DNA from: Flavobacteriales bacterium UBA6051
Lineage (GTDB): Bacteria > Bacteroidota > Bacteroidia > Flavobacteriales_D > Crocinitomicaceae
Assembly: GCA_002427735.1 (NCBI GenBank)
Contig: DIYP01000007.1
Coordinates: 186,001 to 250,000 of the forward strand
DNA length: 64,000 nt
Reading direction: 5' to 3'
Shown here: positions 17,187 through 26,800 of the stretch, piece by piece
Layout: the number at the start of each line of letters is the position of its first letter
Position numbering within the stretch: the stretch's first letter is position 1
The notes under the pieces: generated by a model
Told to the model about the DNA's origin: nothing
Seen by the model: only the letters and a program-made list of their open reading frames with translations
Databases searched by the model: none
Program-made: the position numbers and the translations under genes

Positions 17187-18509
17187 ATGAGCAGAGAGAT
17201 CGACATTCAGCGCGAGCAAGTGTTTGATAGGGACTTTAAAGTTTGTTTAAGGTCTGCATGTACGGTTGGGAATGGTGTGATTCGCTTGTCAGTAAGTGAA
17301 GAGGCGAAGACGATTGAGCTTTTTGAAGCCATGGAGGAAGTGCCTTCATTTTTTATTCCTGCTTCTGGTTCTGGCTCTCGTATGTTTCAGGCGCTTTTTA
17401 CAAAGAACGATGGAACTGTTCTTTCTGATGAAACATTCAATGTATTGAAAGGATTACCACTTGCAGAAGGGTTTTTAGAGGTTTCAAATGATAAAGATCG
17501 GCTGGTTGCACAGCTTTTGGAAGAGCTAGCGTGCAAACCTAAAGGGCTTATTCCTTTTCACAAATCTGGAGATAAGATCTACTCGGCATTTCAGGAACAT
17601 GTTGTGCAGGTTTCAAGGCTTTTCCCTAATGGGGTCAAACTACATTTTACTATTCAGGAAGATTTTAAAGAAGAGATTGAACGCAATGTAAAAGAGCTGG
17701 CAGAGCAATTGGGTGTAGATGTTTCCTTTTCATATCAATCGCATACATCGAATGCCTATTGTTTTGATGAAGATCAACAGTTGATTCAGGAAGGTGAACA
17801 GGTATTGAGGCGTCCAGCTGGTCACGGTGCTTTGTTGGAGAACCTCAATAGAATACCAGAAGATTTAGTTTGCTTAAAGAACATTGATAATGTTCAGCAC
17901 ATAGACCATTCAGAGCCATCCTTGCGCATTTGGAAATCGGCTATTGGCCTTTTGAAACAATTCGAAGCCGGTCTTGCAGATTTGTTGGAAGAATACTCTG
18001 ATGATGCCATGCGCCTATTTAATGAAAAATACCAGTTTCTTTCTGAAGAAGAATTAGCCAATTGTTCAAAAGATAAGTTGATTGGCTATGCTTCTCGTCC
18101 ATCGAGGGTATGCGGAATGGTGAAGAATGAAGGGGAGCCGGGAGGCGGTCCTTTTTGGATTGAGGATCATGGAACGGTTACTAAACAGATCATCGAGAAA
18201 GTTCAAATTGCAGATAGCCAAAAGACCATCGTAGATCAGAGCAGTCATTTCAATCCAGTGTTCTTGGTTGTTTCGAAGCGAGATAGTTTTGGTAACTCTC
18301 TCGATTTAAATGACTTCAGAGATGATTCAAAATATTTCGTAGTCCGTAAACCGCACAAAGGACGGGAGATCCTTTACAGGGAGCTTCCAGGGCTGTGGAA
18401 TGGGAGTATGAGTAATTGGAATACGCTTTTTCTAGAGATTCCTTCTGAAGTGTTTAGTCCTGTTAAGTCCGTTATGGATTTGTCAAAGCTAGCGCACCAG
18501 CCTCAGTGA
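17187..18509 (+). CDS. DUF4301 family protein (nucleotidyltransferase-like)
   Basis: This Bacteroidota-type family has no settled function. The 440-residue product shows FIPASGSGSRMFQ near 56-68, which resembles the glycine-rich loop of sugar nucleotidyltransferases (GxGxR), RRPAGHGALLENLN near 210-225, and CLKNIDNV near 231-238, both hallmarks of DUF4301. The start is taken at ATG 17187, preceded by a purine-rich AAGGGAGAA; an open frame extends to 17094 but overlaps the methyltransferase coding region and does not match the family. Its 3' end overlaps the convergent DUF58 gene by 7 bases. Confidence 0.8.
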   Translation: MSREIDIQREQVFDRDFKVCLRSACTVGNGVIRLSVSEEAKTIELFEAMEEVPSFFIPASGSGSRMFQALFTKNDGTVLSDETFNVLKGLPLAEGFLEVSNDKDRLVAQLLEELACKPKGLIPFHKSGDKIYSAFQEHVVQVSRLFPNGVKLHFTIQEDFKEEIERNVKELAEQLGVDVSFSYQSHTSNAYCFDEDQQLIQEGEQVLRRPAGHGALLENLNRIPEDLVCLKNIDNVQHIDHSEPSLRIWKSAIGLLKQFEAGLADLLEEYSDDAMRLFNEKYQFLSEEELANCSKDKLIGYASRPSRVCGMVKNEGEPGGGPFWIEDHGTVTKQIIEKVQIADSQKTIVDQSSHFNPVFLVVSKRDSFGNSLDLNDFRDDSKYFVVRKPHKGREILYRELPGLWNGSMSNWNTLFLEIPSEVFSPVKSVMDLSKLAHQPQ

Positions 18510-19423
18510 AGTTTTTGTCGTTTTAACAGATATTTAAGGAGAACATCATTGTAACCAGCATTAATGTCTGCTGGCATAAAATCAATTTGATAATCGGCGC
18601 AACGCATATTGATCTTCTTGAAGTAGTCATCAATTGCTTTCTTATATTCTTCCTTAAACTGAGAAGGTTGGAGTTTAATTTTTTCTCCAGTTTCCATATC
18701 AACAAGGTTGTAAGGACGATTCTCTAAATCAAAATCTAGTTCGAGCTTCTTATCAATTGTATGGAAGACAATAACCTCGTGCTTGTTGTGTTTGAGGTGT
18801 TGAAGGGCTTGAAAGAACTCATCCTGTCGCTCAGGATTGTCAATTAGGTCTGAAAAAATAATAACCAGACTGCGCTGATGTGTCAGTTCCGCGATATCAT
18901 GAAGTGTCTCTATGGTTGAAGTTGATTTTTTCTCAGACGCTGTATAAGTCTTTAAATGTTTTTCTAATTCGCTGTAGAGATATCGGTGATGACGTATAGA
19001 TGATTTTGCTGCCGTATGCAGGTCCAATGTATCTGAGAAGAGTGAGATTCCAACAGCATCTCGCTGCTTTTTCAAAAGTTCAATGAGCGAGGCGGCCGCG
19101 TACACAGAGAAACTTAATTTAGTTTGATCAGCATTTAGCGGAAAGAGCATTGAACTCGAACAATCGATCACAATTTGACAACGAAGATTGGTCTCCTCTT
19201 CGTACTTCTTGGTGAAGAGTTTCTCTGAACGTGCGTATAATTTCCAGTCAATATGACGAGTCGATTCACCTTTATTGTAGAGCCGATGCTCTGCAAATTC
19301 AACGGAGAACCCATGGAAAGGGCTTTTATGAAGACCAGTAATGAAACCCTCTACGACTTGTTTCGCCAGTAATTCGAGGTTTCCGAACAATGCCAGTTTT
19401 TCCCGCTGAATTCTTTCGCTCAT
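18503..19423 (-). CDS. DUF58 family protein with von Willebrand A-like fold
   Basis: DUF58 proteins work with MoxR AAA+ ATPases, probably as chaperone-like factors. The 306-residue product shows the DUF58 signature from about residue 40 (EFAEHRLYNKGESTRHIDWKLYAR) and a MIDAS-like metal site DCSSSM at 87-92. No MoxR gene is adjacent here, unlike the common arrangement of moxR-DUF58-batA/batB in Bacteroidota, so the partner must be elsewhere. It lies 27 bases upstream-to-downstream of the DMT transporter on the same strand; co-transcription is possible. Confidence 0.87.
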   Translation of the reverse strand: MSERIQREKLALFGNLELLAKQVVEGFITGLHKSPFHGFSVEFAEHRLYNKGESTRHIDWKLYARSEKLFTKKYEEETNLRCQIVIDCSSSMLFPLNADQTKLSFSVYAAASLIELLKKQRDAVGISLFSDTLDLHTAAKSSIRHHRYLYSELEKHLKTYTASEKKSTSTIETLHDIAELTHQRSLVIIFSDLIDNPERQDEFFQALQHLKHNKHEVIVFHTIDKKLELDFDLENRPYNLVDMETGEKIKLQPSQFKEEYKKAIDDYFKKINMRCADYQIDFMPADINAGYNDVLLKYLLKRQKLH

Positions 19424-19450
19424 AACCTTAAAATTAAGAAAATCCGTAGA

Positions 19451-20338
19451 CTATCGTTTGCGCAGGACAGCATTTACAATAACCCCACTGATAACGAGTA
19501 TGATTCCAATATTGACAACGAGGCTAAGGGTTTCGTCAAAGGCAAAATATCCAACAAGAAAGGCGTAAATCGCACCCAGGTATTGAAATGGAGTAATGGT
19601 TGATGCACTTCCGAGATGCAGGGCTTTGGTCAACATGATTTGTGCAATTTGTGTAAAAATTCCAATGAGTAATAGGAATAGCCATTCGATTCCCTGTGGC
19701 ATGGTGAAATCAAAAAAGCACAAAATGACCATTAACGGAATCGCGACCATTGGAAAATAAAAAACGATCGTGATGGGAGCGTCTGTGGTTCGCAATTTCA
19801 TAATAGAGACATAGGCTACTCCGGAGAGTACAGCCGCTAAAATTCCAAGCCCTAGCCATAAAAAAGAAATGTTTTCCTGGTCAATACTTCCGCCGGATCT
19901 GTCCAATGCGATCAATGCTACTCCAATAAATGAAAAAGCGATAAAAAACCATTGCATGGCACGAACACGTTCTTTTAAGAGGATCATTGCGAAAATGACG
20001 GTAAAAATTGGCGCAAGATATTGTATCGTGGAGGCAACAGCGAGGGGCAAGTAATGGATGGTGTAAAAGAATATAGTGAGCGCAATTGTTCCCGACAGTC
20101 CGCGAATGACTAACCATTTTTTATTGTTTCCGAATACGGGAATATTTCGGCGCTTAATGATAAACAAGCTGATCGAAAATGAAACGACTGATCGTGCTAA
20201 AACAAGTTCATGAGCAGGGTAGACTTGTAATCCGTCAATAAGGTTTTGCTGATCGCCAGCGCCAAGTAGCTTCACGAAAAAGTTAACAACGATAAAGCTG
20301 AGTCCGGATAGAATGATGTAAAGTATTCCCTTGTTCAC
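19451..20338 (-). CDS. EamA/DMT family transporter
   Basis: The 295-residue membrane protein has about ten hydrophobic segments in two EamA halves. The first half ends with the typical PVFT-like pattern (LAPIFTVIFAMILLKERV near 105-122) and the second with FQYLGAIYAFLVGYFAFDE near 255. Such drug/metabolite transporters export amino acids, purines or other metabolites; the substrate cannot be predicted. The start appears to be GTG at 20338, directly preceded by GCC and close to the divergent gene at 20410. Confidence 0.87.
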   Translation of the reverse strand: MNKGILYIILSGLSFIVVNFFVKLLGAGDQQNLIDGLQVYPAHELVLARSVVSFSISLFIIKRRNIPVFGNNKKWLVIRGLSGTIALTIFFYTIHYLPLAVASTIQYLAPIFTVIFAMILLKERVRAMQWFFIAFSFIGVALIALDRSGGSIDQENISFLWLGLGILAAVLSGVAYVSIMKLRTTDAPITIVFYFPMVAIPLMVILCFFDFTMPQGIEWLFLLLIGIFTQIAQIMLTKALHLGSASTITPFQYLGAIYAFLVGYFAFDETLSLVVNIGIILVISGVIVNAVLRKR

Positions 20339-20409
20339 GGCGCAAAAGTAATCATGTTGTTAAAAGCCGCGTCAAGAATAAAATTTAATTGGTAGATTAG
20401 CGTTAGTCT

Positions 20410-21060
20410 ATGGGAATGAAAAATGTTCTAATTCTAATCTCGTTTTGTTTTCTGGGGAGCTATGCTTCAGCTCAGAAAATAGATCCGCGTTTTACTTTTA
20501 ACGTGGAGCTGGGGTTGCCAGCATCCATTGCGAACGAACCATTTGATGACATTATGCAGGGGTTGATTTGTTCTTCCATTTATGGTCAGTACAGTTTTCC
20601 CTTTCATATGCATATCGGGTTAGGTGTTCGCTACTCATTATTGACAATAAACGAATTCTCTGTGCCATCACCTGTGCGAGGTCAAATGCATTCGGGCTCC
20701 ACTTTCCTGAAAATAGGTTGGGACAAATTTCATAATGATCGTTTCGCTACTGATGTAGCACTAAAGGTGGGGTACGCACAGACGTATTTTAATACCGATT
20801 TGAATAAGGCAAATGGTGTCAATCCGGTGCAGTTCGATCACTTGTTGTTGGAGCCAACAGTAGGGTTTATTTTGAGTGCAGACGAGCGTAATTCGTATCG
20901 CTGGTCATTAGGGTATTGTATCAATGGTTTTGGTTTTCAACCGGGAACGTTGGGACTTCCTTCCAATGAAGGTTATGATGTGAGTGAATTCAATAAACTC
21001 ACTCAATACCTTGTGGTTGGCTTTGGTTATACTTACTACTTCAGACCGAAGCAAGACTAA
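20410..21060 (+). CDS. Secreted protein, probably outer-membrane beta-barrel
   Basis: The first residues MGMKNVLILISFCFLGSYASAQ form a signal peptide of about 22 residues. The rest of the 216-residue product alternates short amphipathic strands ending in aromatic residues (LGVRYSLLTI, LKVGYAQTYF, YLVVGFGYTYYF), the pattern of small outer-membrane beta-barrels in Bacteroidota, with a final aromatic strand near the C-terminus. I do not recognise a specific family. It lies 3 bases upstream of prmC, so it may be co-transcribed with the prmC-ligA run although it has no obvious link to it. Confidence 0.7.
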   Translation: MGMKNVLILISFCFLGSYASAQKIDPRFTFNVELGLPASIANEPFDDIMQGLICSSIYGQYSFPFHMHIGLGVRYSLLTINEFSVPSPVRGQMHSGSTFLKIGWDKFHNDRFATDVALKVGYAQTYFNTDLNKANGVNPVQFDHLLLEPTVGFILSADERNSYRWSLGYCINGFGFQPGTLGLPSNEGYDVSEFNKLTQYLVVGFGYTYYFRPKQD

Positions 21061-21063
21061 ATC

Positions 21064-21948
21064 ATGTTCGTTACAGGGAATAAGTTGAGTGATGTAAAAG
21101 GGTATTTTTCATCTCGATTGTCAGAAGTGTTTACACTCAGTGAGATTCATTCAATTGTTAAGGATGTTGTTATTAATCGTTTAGGAATCAGTGATTCAGA
21201 TTACTTGCTAGGGACAGATTTGAAATTTTCAGAATCCGACTTATTACATTTTAGAGAGGTGGTGCATCGATTATTGGCGAATGAGCCATATCAACATATT
21301 GTAGGAGAGGTTCATTTCTACGGACTTCGATTGAAATCCGATAAGCGTGCATTAATTCCAAGGCCTGAAACAGAAGAATTGGTGCAATGGGTTTTGGGAT
21401 CGTTTGATCAAGCGAATAATATCATGGATCTCTGCGCAGGCTCTGGCTGTATTGCTTTGGCGCTTAAGTCTCAATTGATGAATTGTAATATTGTTGCAGC
21501 TGAGTTGTCGGATGACGCTTTAGACTTGATAAACGAGAATAAAGAGTTGACAGGACTGGATGTTAATGTGTTAAAGTTGGATGTGCTAAAACCATTGACC
21601 TATAATTTTGAAGCGAAGTTTGATTGTTGGGTGTCTAATCCTCCTTATGTCCTAAGCTCTGATAAACAACAAATGAGTGCTCATGTTTTAGAGCATGAGC
21701 CGCATATGGCTTTGTTTGTCGAGGATGACGATCCACTCATTTTTTACAGGGAGATAGGGAAGCAGGCCATTCGCTTTTTGAAGCCTGGAGGACATCTCTT
21801 TTTCGAAATTCATGAAATGTTAGGTGAGTCCACAATGAAACTTCTGGATGAACTCGGGTTTGTTAACATTGAATTGAGGAAAGATTTGCAAGGCAAGGAT
21901 CGCATGGTGCGGGCTCAAACTGTAAATTCACCGCATGAATCAAAGTGA
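21064..21948 (+). CDS. prmC: Peptide chain release factor N5-glutamine methyltransferase
   Basis: PrmC methylates the glutamine of the GGQ motif in release factors RF1 and RF2, which speeds peptide release. The 294-residue product has the N-terminal helical domain, PRPETEELV at 100-108, SAM motif DLCAGSGCI at 122-130, and the catalytic NPPY at 192-195. All match the family. The 3' end overlaps ligA by 14 bases, so the two are tightly coupled. Confidence 0.94.
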   Translation: MFVTGNKLSDVKGYFSSRLSEVFTLSEIHSIVKDVVINRLGISDSDYLLGTDLKFSESDLLHFREVVHRLLANEPYQHIVGEVHFYGLRLKSDKRALIPRPETEELVQWVLGSFDQANNIMDLCAGSGCIALALKSQLMNCNIVAAELSDDALDLINENKELTGLDVNVLKLDVLKPLTYNFEAKFDCWVSNPPYVLSSDKQQMSAHVLEHEPHMALFVEDDDPLIFYREIGKQAIRFLKPGGHLFFEIHEMLGESTMKLLDELGFVNIELRKDLQGKDRMVRAQTVNSPHESK

Positions 21949-23947
21949 GGCAATCGAAGAGGTAAAAAGGCTGACAAAAGAGCTGAACCATCACAATCAT
22001 TTGTACTATGTTGAGAGTAATCCTGAGATTTCGGATTATGACTTTGATATGCTATTGAAGCGATTGCAGGAGTTGGAAGAACAGTTCCCTGAGTTAGCGG
22101 ATGATAATTCACCGACTAAGCGTGTTGGAGGTGATATTACGAAGAAATTTGAAAGTGTGGTTCACAAATACCCAATGCTCTCTCTTTCAAATTCGTACTC
22201 CAAAGATGAGATTGAAGAATGGTTTGTTCGGATTAAAAAACTTGTTGATGGAGACCTGGAATATGTGTGTGAACTAAAGTATGATGGTGTTGCTATTGGG
22301 ATTCAATACGTGAATGGACAACTGAAACAAGCTGTAACAAGAGGGGATGGGACACAAGGCGAAAACGTAACAAACAATGTGAAGACCATCCGAACGATTC
22401 CTCTATCGTTAACGGGAGATTACCCAGAAGATTTCGAAATTCGAGGTGAGATTTTCTTTCCGCTTGATAATTTTGAAAAGCTCAATGAACAAAGAAGGGA
22501 AAGTGGAGAGCAAGAATTTGCAAATCCAAGGAATACAGCTTCTGGAACACTGAAAATGCAGGATTCAAAAGTAGTAGCAGAGCGTGGTCTTGATTGCTTC
22601 CTCTATGGTGTTTATGGTGTTACTGGTACTGCAAATGGACACTTTGAAACAGTGCAAAAAGTGGCTGATTGGGGGTTTAAAATTCCGCAACAATCTAAGA
22701 GATATATTGAGAAAACTGACTCCTTGGAAGGTGTCATGAATTTCATTAATTTTTGGAACGAGGAACGCAGTAAATTGCCTTTTGAAATTGACGGGATTGT
22801 TATCAAGGTAAATCAGTATCATCAACAAGAAGAGCTTGGTTTTACCGCAAAATCTCCTCGTTGGGCAATTGCTTATAAATTTAAAGCAGAGCGCGTCGAA
22901 ACGGTTCTTGATACGGTAACTTATCAGGTCGGAAGGACCGGGGCGATTACTCCGGTTGCTAATCTGCAACCAGTCCAACTTGGAGGGACGACTGTAAAAA
23001 GAGCCTCATTGCATAATGCTGATCAGATTGAGAAGTTGGATTTACATCTGTCAGATCAGGTATTTGTGGAAAAAGGAGGTGAGATTATTCCCAAAATAGT
23101 TGGAGTAAACACCGGTGCAAGGCTGACTACCGCTCAACAAGTCATATTTATTGAACACTGCCCAGAGTGCTCGACAGAATTAATAAGAAGAGAAGGTGAG
23201 GCCCAGCATTATTGCCCTAACGAGACCGGTTGTCCACCACAAATGAAGGGTAAAATTGAGCATTTCATAGGGCGAAAAGCATTGGATATTGATGGTTTAG
23301 GGGCTGAGACAGTCGATGCATTGTTTGAAGTCGGGCTGATAAGAAATATCGCGGACCTATACGAGCTTACATTCGACCAAGTTGTTGAACTGGAGAGGAT
23401 GGCTGATAAGTCAGCAAATAACCTCATCTCCGGAATTGAAGCTTCGAAGCAAAAGCCTTTTGAAAAGGTCTTGTTTGGATTAGGAATTCGTTTTGTTGGC
23501 GAAACGGTTGCAAAAAAGTTGGCGAAATCATTCAAGAGTATTGATGCGCTAAAAGCAGCCTCGTTTGATGATCTGGTCGCCGTAGATGAAATTGGAGATA
23601 AGATTGCTATGTCCATTCAAGCCTATTTTCAGGAAGAGGAAAGCCAGTTGCTAGTAGATCGTCTCAAGTCACATGGGCTGATTATAGAGGTTGAAGAAAA
23701 GGAAAGTGCTTCAGATAAATTTGCAGGTCTTTCTTTTGTTGTTTCAGGTGTTTTTACAGCCTTTTCAAGAAATGAATTGAAAGAGCTGATTGAAACAAAC
23801 GGGGGGAAGAATGTTGGTTCCATTTCAAGTAAAACGAGTTATGTTGTTGCCGGAGATAAGATGGGACCATCAAAACTCAAGAAGGCAACTGATTTGGGTG
23901 TGAAAATTTTGTCAGAAGATGAATTCATTGCATTGTTGAATGAATAA
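21935..23947 (+). CDS. ligA: NAD-dependent DNA ligase
   Basis: LigA seals nicks during DNA replication and repair using NAD+. The 670-residue product has the full family length. It contains the N-terminal Ia domain, the adenylation motif CELKYDG with the nucleophile K115, the OB fold, a four-cysteine zinc finger (CPEC...CPNETGC near 410-430), helix-hairpin-helix repeats and a C-terminal BRCT domain (about 595-670). The start ATG lies inside the end of prmC and its last codon overlaps the next gene (TAATG), so it is part of a dense operon. Confidence 0.96.
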   Translation: MNQSEAIEEVKRLTKELNHHNHLYYVESNPEISDYDFDMLLKRLQELEEQFPELADDNSPTKRVGGDITKKFESVVHKYPMLSLSNSYSKDEIEEWFVRIKKLVDGDLEYVCELKYDGVAIGIQYVNGQLKQAVTRGDGTQGENVTNNVKTIRTIPLSLTGDYPEDFEIRGEIFFPLDNFEKLNEQRRESGEQEFANPRNTASGTLKMQDSKVVAERGLDCFLYGVYGVTGTANGHFETVQKVADWGFKIPQQSKRYIEKTDSLEGVMNFINFWNEERSKLPFEIDGIVIKVNQYHQQEELGFTAKSPRWAIAYKFKAERVETVLDTVTYQVGRTGAITPVANLQPVQLGGTTVKRASLHNADQIEKLDLHLSDQVFVEKGGEIIPKIVGVNTGARLTTAQQVIFIEHCPECSTELIRREGEAQHYCPNETGCPPQMKGKIEHFIGRKALDIDGLGAETVDALFEVGLIRNIADLYELTFDQVVELERMADKSANNLISGIEASKQKPFEKVLFGLGIRFVGETVAKKLAKSFKSIDALKAASFDDLVAVDEIGDKIAMSIQAYFQEEESQLLVDRLKSHGLIIEVEEKESASDKFAGLSFVVSGVFTAFSRNELKELIETNGGKNVGSISSKTSYVVAGDKMGPSKLKKATDLGVKILSEDEFIALLNE

Positions 23948-24405
23948 TGAAGAAGGGTGAAAACATATGGCAGCGCATTGAAACAGCTATTGTAGTGGTT
24001 CCTTATAAATCGCTGGATCAGCTGAAGAAATACCGTGAGGCAATTCGCGATAGCGGACTAAATGTGAATGATTGCGAATTAATGGCAATTGTAGAGGATA
24101 AGAAAGAACGAGAAATTTTATGTCATCAAAGTATAGCTGTTTTTATCTCTGAAAAAGATTTAAACGTTTTGGGGAAGCTAAAAAATGACAAGGCTCAAAA
24201 AGTCTTAAGTAGAAAGTACGATGCATTCTTTTTTGTAGAAGATCCTCCGAAACGTTTAGAGAAGCTTTTTGGAAAAACAACAAAAAAGCTATCGGTCGGT
24301 TTGAATTGTAAGGAAAAAAGGCAAAACGTTAATCTTGAAACACAGGAAAAATCACCTGGACATTTGATTAATTTTGCCCGTCAAACTTTAGAGAAAATAA
24401 TATAA
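23947..24405 (+). CDS. Small conserved Bacteroidota protein between ligA and dapA (DUF6913-like)
   Basis: The 152-residue product is soluble and basic with no signal peptide. The central part (SIAVFISEKDLNVLGKL...YDAFFFVEDPPKRLEKLF) resembles the short flavobacterial proteins found between ligA and dapA, which I recall as DUF6913; that match is from memory and context, not a search. Function is unknown. It overlaps ligA by one base and is followed by dapA after one base, so translation is almost certainly coupled. Confidence 0.7.
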   Translation: MKKGENIWQRIETAIVVVPYKSLDQLKKYREAIRDSGLNVNDCELMAIVEDKKEREILCHQSIAVFISEKDLNVLGKLKNDKAQKVLSRKYDAFFFVEDPPKRLEKLFGKTTKKLSVGLNCKEKRQNVNLETQEKSPGHLINFARQTLEKII

Positions 24406-24406
24406 A

Positions 24407-25285
24407 ATGAGAAACCCATTTACAGGTTCGGGTGTTGCCTTGGTAACTCCTTTTAACGAGGATGAGTCAATTGATTTTGATGCGTTGAAACGCCTCGTTC
24501 AATATCAAATAGATAATGGAACAGATTTCTTAGTGGTTCAAGGGACCACGGGAGAATCTCCAACGCTTTCAAAACAGGAAAAACTGGAGGTGCTTAAAGT
24601 CGTTCAGGAAGTGAACAATGGGCGTTTGAAAATTGTTTTCGGCGTTGGAGGAAATAATACGTTGGAGGTTGGAAAGTTCTTGAAGGAACTTCCGGAAGGG
24701 ATTGATGGAATTCTTTCAGTTTCTCCCTATTATAATAAGCCAACTCAGAAAGGAATTATTGAGCACTATAAGTACCTTGCTGAATGCACAAAACTTCCAA
24801 TCATTCTTTATAATGTGCCAGGAAGAACAGGATCCAATGTCACTGCTGAAACCACGGTTGAATTAGCGAGAATTGACAATATCGTGGCAATGAAAGAGGC
24901 ATCAGGTGATTTTGGACAGATTATGGATATCATCCAGAATAAACCAGAAGGCTTTGATGTACTCTCAGGAGATGATGCTATTACCTTGCCAATGATTGTA
25001 AGCGGTGCGGCAGGCGTTATTTCTGTTGTGGCTAATGCGTTTCCAAAGAAATTTTCAGGAATGGTTCATGCAGCACAAGGTGGACAAATTGAAGTTTCTA
25101 GATCATTACATTATGATCTGTTACCTGTTACCAATATGTTATTTGAAGAAGGCAATCCAGGCGGTGTGAAAGTAGCTCTGGCACAACAGGGAATCATGGG
25201 GGCTAAAATGCGCCTTCCACTATATCCTGTTTCCGATGACTTACAAAAGCGAATAGAAATAGAAACTGATCGATTAATTGGATGA
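24407..25285 (+). CDS. dapA: 4-hydroxy-tetrahydrodipicolinate synthase
   Basis: DapA condenses pyruvate with aspartate semialdehyde in the lysine and diaminopimelate pathway, feeding peptidoglycan. The 292-residue TIM-barrel protein has the Schiff-base lysine K163 in AMKEASGD, Y135 in LYNVPGRTG and the GTTGESPTL motif near 46-54. Its partner dapB lies far away in the window (59.7 kb, opposite strand). It overlaps the nrnA start by 4 bases (ATGA). Confidence 0.96.
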   Translation: MRNPFTGSGVALVTPFNEDESIDFDALKRLVQYQIDNGTDFLVVQGTTGESPTLSKQEKLEVLKVVQEVNNGRLKIVFGVGGNNTLEVGKFLKELPEGIDGILSVSPYYNKPTQKGIIEHYKYLAECTKLPIILYNVPGRTGSNVTAETTVELARIDNIVAMKEASGDFGQIMDIIQNKPEGFDVLSGDDAITLPMIVSGAAGVISVVANAFPKKFSGMVHAAQGGQIEVSRSLHYDLLPVTNMLFEEGNPGGVKVALAQQGIMGAKMRLPLYPVSDDLQKRIEIETDRLIG

Positions 25286-26283
25286 AAGAAGCAGTACAAA
25301 TAGTACAGGAAATTGAAAAAGCATCATCAATAGTGATTACCAGTCACCGTTCGCCAGATGGAGATTCTATTGGTAGTTCATTGGCAGTTTACCATTTCAT
25401 TGAAGCGCTCGGGAAAAAGGCGCAAATATGTCACCCCGATCCATGCCCAACATTCTTGAATTGGGTAAAAGGGGATGTCGATATTGTTGATTATGAGAAT
25501 TCTCCAGAGGAGGTGGGTAAATTAATGGATGAGGCAGACCTGATCTTTTGCCTGGATTATAACGGAGCTGGTAGATTAGGAAATGAAATGGGAGACTTAC
25601 TTCTGAAAACTTCAGGAAAAAAGGTCATGATCGATCACCATTTAAATCCTGACGATTTTGTGGATATTCCGGTTTCAGAGCCTTCTGTTTGTTCTACATC
25701 TCAATTGATCTTTGAGCTAATAGAATCTTCTGGACGAGTAGATGTGCTGAACACTAAAATAGGAACGCCAATTTACTTAGGAATAATGACGGATACAGGA
25801 TCATTTCGGTACTCGTCTGTAGCTCCAAGAACACACGAGATTCTATCGAAGTTATTGCAGGTTGGTGTACAGCATACGGATGTGCATGAGCAGACATTTG
25901 ATAATAATCGAATTGATAAGTTGCGTTTACGAGCTCACATCATCGCTGAACGTTTAGAACTTATCAAAGACTATCATGTGGCAATTATTTCCGTAACGGA
26001 GGAAGAGTTAGAGCGTTTTAACTTCATAAAAGGGGATACTGAAGGGCTGGTGAACGTGGCATTGTCCATAGAAGGAGTAAATGTGGCTGTTTTCTTTACT
26101 GAAAAAGGAGAGGCTGTGAAAATTTCCTTTAGATCAAAAGGTGATATTGCTGTAAATGAACTAGCGAGCGATCATTTTGATGGCGGAGGGCATAAAAATG
26201 CTGCCGGAGGGATTAGTCATGACGGATTAGTAGATACAATTAATCGTTTTAAAACATTGATACCGAATTATTTTGAAGTGTAG
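25282..26283 (+). CDS. nrnA: DHH family phosphoesterase, NrnA-like oligoribonuclease/pAp phosphatase
   Basis: NrnA-type enzymes degrade very short RNA (and pAp) to nucleotides using Mn2+. The 333-residue product has the DHH-subfamily motifs SHRSPDGDSIGSS near 21-33, an aspartate in FCLDYNG, DHH at 118-120, and the DHHA1 glycine-rich end FDGGGHKNAAGG near 293-304. The 3' end overlaps the TTG start of the next gene by 11 bases. Confidence 0.9.
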   Translation: MKEAVQIVQEIEKASSIVITSHRSPDGDSIGSSLAVYHFIEALGKKAQICHPDPCPTFLNWVKGDVDIVDYENSPEEVGKLMDEADLIFCLDYNGAGRLGNEMGDLLLKTSGKKVMIDHHLNPDDFVDIPVSEPSVCSTSQLIFELIESSGRVDVLNTKIGTPIYLGIMTDTGSFRYSSVAPRTHEILSKLLQVGVQHTDVHEQTFDNNRIDKLRLRAHIIAERLELIKDYHVAIISVTEEELERFNFIKGDTEGLVNVALSIEGVNVAVFFTEKGEAVKISFRSKGDIAVNELASDHFDGGGHKNAAGGISHDGLVDTINRFKTLIPNYFEV

Positions 26284-26800
26284 CTGGATTTTAATCATAC
26301 CGTTTTTGTTGCTAGCATGCAGTGAAGAGCCAACGGATAATTTGGATGAGTTTGAGTGGACTCAAGAAAATTCAACGAATCTCAGTCAGGGAATTGCAGC
26401 GCAGGAGGAAATTGATATCAAGCTGTTCCTTGAGATGCATAAAGATTGGAAGATGACAAGAACTGGAAGCGGTCTTCAGTATTACATCTATGAGAGAGGT
26501 TCCGACACTTCTATTCATGCTCTTCCAAGAGATATTGTTGAAATTGAATATGCCGTAAGTCTGTTGAATGGAGATGAATGTTACAGGACAGAAGCTGATG
26601 AATACGAAGAATTAGTAGTCGATAATAGTGAGATTGAATCAGGGATTCAGGAAGGGGTGAAGTTATTATCGCCAGGAGACCGAGCAAAATTCATTATACC
26701 AAGTCATCTAGCTCAAGGCATTGCTGGAGATCTCGATAAGATACCACCGCTTTCAGTATTGGTGATAGATATTCATTTAATGGGAATCATACGAAGATGA
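26273..26800 (+). CDS. FKBP-type peptidyl-prolyl isomerase lipoprotein, GldI-like
   Basis: The N-terminus MKCSWILIIPFLLLACSEEP is a lipoprotein signal with the lipobox LLAC. The remainder of the 175-residue protein is an FKBP-like fold (EIEYAVSLLNGDECY, LLSPGDRAKFIIPSHLAQG). In flavobacteria the gliding lipoprotein GldI is an FKBP lipoprotein found next to a DHH phosphoesterase gene, which matches this context. The start is TTG at 26273, since no ATG or GTG gives the lipobox. Whether it serves gliding or periplasmic folding cannot be told here. The next gene starts within its stop (ATGA). Confidence 0.75.
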   Translation: MKCSWILIIPFLLLACSEEPTDNLDEFEWTQENSTNLSQGIAAQEEIDIKLFLEMHKDWKMTRTGSGLQYYIYERGSDTSIHALPRDIVEIEYAVSLLNGDECYRTEADEYEELVVDNSEIESGIQEGVKLLSPGDRAKFIIPSHLAQGIAGDLDKIPPLSVLVIDIHLMGIIRR